Source of the DNA: Platerodrilus igneus
Lineage: Eukaryota; Arthropoda; Insecta; Coleoptera; Lycidae
Direction: 5' to 3'
Assembly (NCBI GenBank): GCA_036346225.1
Contig: JARFIW010001082.1
Location: 124,001-188,000 of the forward strand
DNA length: 64,000 bases
How positions within the stretch are numbered: the first letter of the stretch is position 1; every line of letters begins with the position of its first letter. The translations under genes were made by a program, and so were the position numbers. Under the pieces are notes generated by a model that was not told the origin of the DNA, did no database searches, and saw nothing but the letters and a program-made list of their open reading frames with translations. Shown in pieces: positions 60,440-64,000 of this stretch.

Positions 60440-63400
60440 CAGTGGCGTAACTACGATTTTTGGGCCCCCCCGCAAAAATTTTAAAGTGAGCTTTCTTTAA
60501 AATGTATTACTTTTACTGGCTTATATTTAGCCATATTTTTAAATTATAGTACATGTAGAGAAGGAAGCAGTATAGAATTAAATACATATACTATATTAAT
60601 CAAGTGCTTTATTAATTATAAAACCAAATTACATAAATTCAAACTTATAAGTTAATTAATATTAAATCTACATATTTATACGCCGCACAAAATTATTTAC
60701 ACCTAAAATTTGATACAGTAAAAACCTATGAGCTAGCAGACATTCCAAATCAAATTCAAAATTTTGTTTTTCTTGCATGTTTTGCTGCAAACGCATTTAT
60801 TGTATCCTCTATATTCATATTTTTGGCAGTGTCATGTTCTACTGCTAAGAGGGATAAATCGTCTAATCTATCTTGTGAAGTGCGGTTCCTAAGATAATTT
60901 TAATAATTTTAATTTTGAGAAAGATCTCTCCGCACTTGCAACGCTAACGGGTAAAGTTAGGTATAACATTAAGGCTGTTATGGTGTTTGGAAAACTGCTA
61001 GAACCTGTAGATTTGGAAAGTACTAGATATTCTAAAATTGTAAGATACCGTTAACATTTTTAATTCATCACAAATAAGTCTATTATTTTGAGTGTAGTAA
61101 GTTCTATACCTATAGCATCATTTAAATCTTTGTAGTAAAATTTTTGCAATTGTTTTGCCTTAGATAAAATATCGTCTGCAGTTAAATTCAAAATACATTA
61201 GGTTCTAAGAAATTAAACTTTTCGTTTACATGAAAAGCGATTTAAAACGATTCGACAGCTGTGAAATTATAATATCCATTACGCGATAAAATACATTTAT
61301 TTTAAATTTAAATTCTTCATCATTAAATCGATAATCATTGGATAATTCATCGTAATGCTTTTTATTTTTGGTTGCCTTTTTTTATAAATTCCGGTTTAAT
61401 ATTCCATTGCCCTGCAACTTTCGCTGCTTCCTCCTTGATGTTGGAATAGTTATTTCTTGTTTCCTTGAAAAATTTTAAAGTTTTTGTAATAAGAGAGTTA
61501 TCTGATTAATATTCGCCTTTTCACTCTGAGCAGTTTGTGAGAGCTTGTTAAGCTCTTCTAGAATTTGACTTAAAAACACTTAAAAAATAAAATTAAAATT
61601 ATCCATGCTAGTTAATATTTGCTTTGCGTCATTTCGTTCATCTGTTTTTTTTTGATATCATAATAATTTTATTAAGAGACATAACTTTATACCGAATTCT
61701 TATGGCAGCTAAAGATTTTACTCGATCCGCCCAACGTGTCGGATTTAAGCGTTTCAATTGTGTGAAATTTTCTTTAAAAACAGAAAGCCAATTCCATCTT
61801 ACTATACTATTAGCAAAAAATGTATATATGTTTTCTAAAAGTAGAAAAAACGATTCTATTTCTTTTATACCTTTAACGGCATCATTTATGACTAGATTTA
61901 AGTTATAGGCACTACAGTGCATATATAAGGCTGCAGGCTCTATGTTTAAAATTCTCTTTGCACGCCAGAATACGTACCGCTCATAACGTTAGCTCCATCG
62001 TAGCCCTGCCCTCTACATTTATTTATATCTAATTGCATGTTGGTTAAATTGCTTAATATAGTATTACATAGTCCTTCAGCAGATTGGGACTCTACTTTTG
62101 TAAAACCCACAAAAGTTTCACAAATATCTATTTTGGTTACCTCTCCCAAGCTGTCTTTTTAAAATCAATATATCTTACAATTTTACTTAATTGATCAATC
62201 TTAGTTATATCCTGTGTAGTGTCTATTATGATTGAGAAAAAGGAGCGGATCTAATTTTATTTAATAAAATATTTTTAAGTGTGCGCTTAAAGTATTAATA
62301 ATATCGTTTTGAATTTTTGGGAAAGATATTTAATTGAACCTTTGGGTCGTTCAAGCACTTTTTGTAATATAGGATCATAGTTACTAATTAAATGAACTAA
62401 ACTTAAGAAATTACCGATGTAACTGTCTTTGAATCAGAAAAACTTTCTCTATGTCCTCGAAATGACAGCATGCGCTGGGATAGTGTTAAAGTAACATTGA
62501 AAAGTCTGTGTAAAACATTTTTCCAAAATTCAGTTTCTTGTTTTAATAGTAGAGTATCTTTCTTATCTATGGTATAATTTTTTTCCACATATCGTAAATA
62601 AAACAACAAGTTAAATGAGATTGAGCAAGCAAATGCTCTTTAATTTTTTGATAAACCCTGCCAATCATTAATTCCGGTCGTCCAACTTGACCTTACTGAA
62701 GCAAACAGCCAACATGGTTGACAATAAACACAATTTTTAATTTAGAATAACACAACCACCCATTTGAATTGTGTGGTAAGTTTAACGTATTGCTTTTATT
62801 TTCGCTTGCAGTTATTAAGTAATAATAGTGAACTGAAAAACTTCTATTTTTATTATCTTTAGGAAACGCACCATCTGGTCTACACAATCCGTAATTAATT
62901 ATTTCTTTTCTTAAATTGTCATGTTGTAAAACATTGATTTTTAAAAATGTGCAAAATCGGTTGGATATTCTTTCGTCAGATCCATAGATAGTTCATTAAG
63001 TGAAAAGTACTACTCACATTTACCTCTGTAATTGTAGTGGTATCTAGTTCCAAATTTCTATCGCCCGTCATTATGTGATGTACTTGCGCCCTGGGTGAGA
63101 GTTTTAAAATTGTTGACGACTGCTGTTCGTAGATGCTACTGTCGAAAGCCCAATTTCTTTCATAGATTGTTCTTGTTTTCGGACTCTTTAGAAGTAAAAA
63201 GGAACTTATTTTTGGAATCTTGCTCTTTGATTCTTCCAATAGTTTCCTTTTTCGTTTTTTGCAGCGCCGCTTGTAGTGCTCATTGTATATTATTTCCTGC
63301 AATTTTGAATGAAATTAATTATAATGTAATTAGATAAGTAATAATTATTTAAAAGCCTTTTGAAATTACAAATAACACATACATACTTTGCTTTAAATGC
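60440..63400 (-). mobile_element. hAT transposon 2
   Basis: The left end is a textbook hAT terminus: cagtggcgtaactacg followed by ttttgggccccccc. A transposase on the minus strand runs 60756-63302. The other terminus was not found in the last kilobase of the window, so the right boundary is uncertain and the element may be truncated. It interrupts the repeat at 60220-60438. Confidence 0.82.
60756..63302 (-). pseudogene. hAT transposase 2 (zf-TTF type), heavily broken
   Basis: The N-terminus (63302) is Lys-rich: KRRCKKRKRKLLEESKSK. Then comes NYGLCRPDGAFPKDNKNRSF, the start of the TTF-type zinc finger (about 62900), followed by SNGWLCYSKLK. After a stretch with many stops, GQGYDGANVMSG (about 62010) carries the second catalytic Asp, then LYMHCSAYNLNLVINDA and LNPTRWADRVKSL. 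The C-terminal dimerization domain is at about 60960-60760: SVASAERSFSKLKLLK, a frameshift, then SLLAVEHDTAKNMN and AFAAKHARK before the stop at 60756. Length and domain order equal those of hAT 1, but the sequences differ, so they are different families of the same lineage. More stops than hAT 1 suggest an older or faster-decayed copy. Confidence 0.86.
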
Positions 63401-64000
63401 TTTAATTAACAAAATATAAATGATTTTTATTGAATGCTTAAAGATTTATTTATATGTATTTCTCAGCGCGACTTCAACTATGATCAAATCAATAGTAGTT
63501 TAATAAAAATAGATATAAATACTTACGTTTAAATATGAAAGACCTCCTGTAATACGAACACAACACTATTGAGTAAAACGTACTGGAATGCTTTTTACTT
63601 CCTTTCCGTTATATATAATGCAGCTAATGCAAATACGTTGCAACCAGCTGACTAGAAACCACAAAATGAATTTCTTTCTAGTATTATATTTCTAGAAAGC
63701 GAAGGTTACTAAGCTACCTGCCATCCTGTGAATCTGTACTGTACAGACAATAGCCCTTTTATTCCTATTTAAAATCCCACAAACCAAACTAACCCTACTA
63801 TACGTCGTTTAATAATGCTTTACCACTTTATACAACTTATCACTTAAGAATAATATAGACATCTTTGTTATTAAAGTTTACAGTCTCTTTCATCTGTTTA
63901 TTAACCCTTACAAAATAGGACAGAACGGATAGAAAGAAGAAAGGATGCAGGCTGCAGGTGGTGTTCAGTATTTATCTTAATTATTATTTCTTGTATTTCA
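63401..64000. other. AT-rich end of window, no gene recognised
   Basis: No coding motif and no inverted copy of the hAT 2 terminus is seen. Confidence 0.5.

Noticed and set aside
1..64000. CRISPR array, rRNA genes, bacterial operon or prophage
   Set aside because: No regularly spaced identical repeats with unique spacers, no rRNA signature and no bacterial gene organisation; the DNA is eukaryotic in every respect seen.

Overview
This window looks like nuclear DNA from an insect or close arthropod. It is strongly AT-rich, carries a (CCTAA)n array (the TTAGG-type insect telomere repeat), many (TA)n and (GT)n microsatellites, short spliceosomal-type introns, and a dense mixture of decayed transposable elements. 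There are no operons, ribosome binding sites, rRNA genes or CRISPR arrays. I found no complete host gene. The best host-gene signal is one phase-0 exon candidate (27776-27898, + strand), with a much weaker second one (15416-15508). This would fit large introns or intergenic DNA.

Layout. 0.16-0.40 kb: C-terminal fragment of a Tc1/mariner transposase. 0.9-2.6 kb: integrase part of a gypsy-class LTR retrotransposon on the minus strand, split by a SINE with a clean 12-bp target duplication. 2.89-5.28 kb: a complete but dead mariner-like element with about 0.5-kb inverted repeats, inserted in a (TA)n tract. 6.1-6.3 kb: minisatellite. 10.2-10.9 kb: gypsy reverse transcriptase remnant. 11-27 kb: mostly unrecognised AT-rich DNA, broken by a dispersed repeat (21.8-22.6 kb) and a Merlin-like DNA transposon with a telomeric-repeat array inside it (23.8-24.7 kb). 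28.5-31.8 kb: hAT element 1. 33-36.7 kb: GT- and TA-rich simple repeats. 37.2-38.0 kb: piggyBac fragment. 38.1-39.2 kb: RTE-type LINE fragment with a tandemly duplicated 3' end. 41.7-42.07 kb: a third hAT remnant. 42.5-43.2 kb: virus/Polinton-type family B DNA polymerase fragment. 46.8-48.8 kb: an inverted pair of an unknown ORF-bearing repeat, with a fold-back element at the edge of one copy. 52.2-56.0 kb: an internally deleted gypsy element with two LTRs and a tRNA-Ser-type primer site. 56.6-57.8 kb: full-length dead mariner on the minus strand. 59.3-60.2 kb: two tRNA-like sequences and a short tandem repeat. 60.4-63.3+ kb: hAT element 2, inserted in a second copy of the 21.8-kb repeat.

Almost every recognised protein has stops, frameshifts or lost catalytic residues, so the region behaves as a transposon graveyard. 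Several insertions can be ordered in time: the SINE is younger than its gypsy host, and hAT 2 is younger than the repeat it interrupts. All family calls come from motifs read by eye, without database searches.
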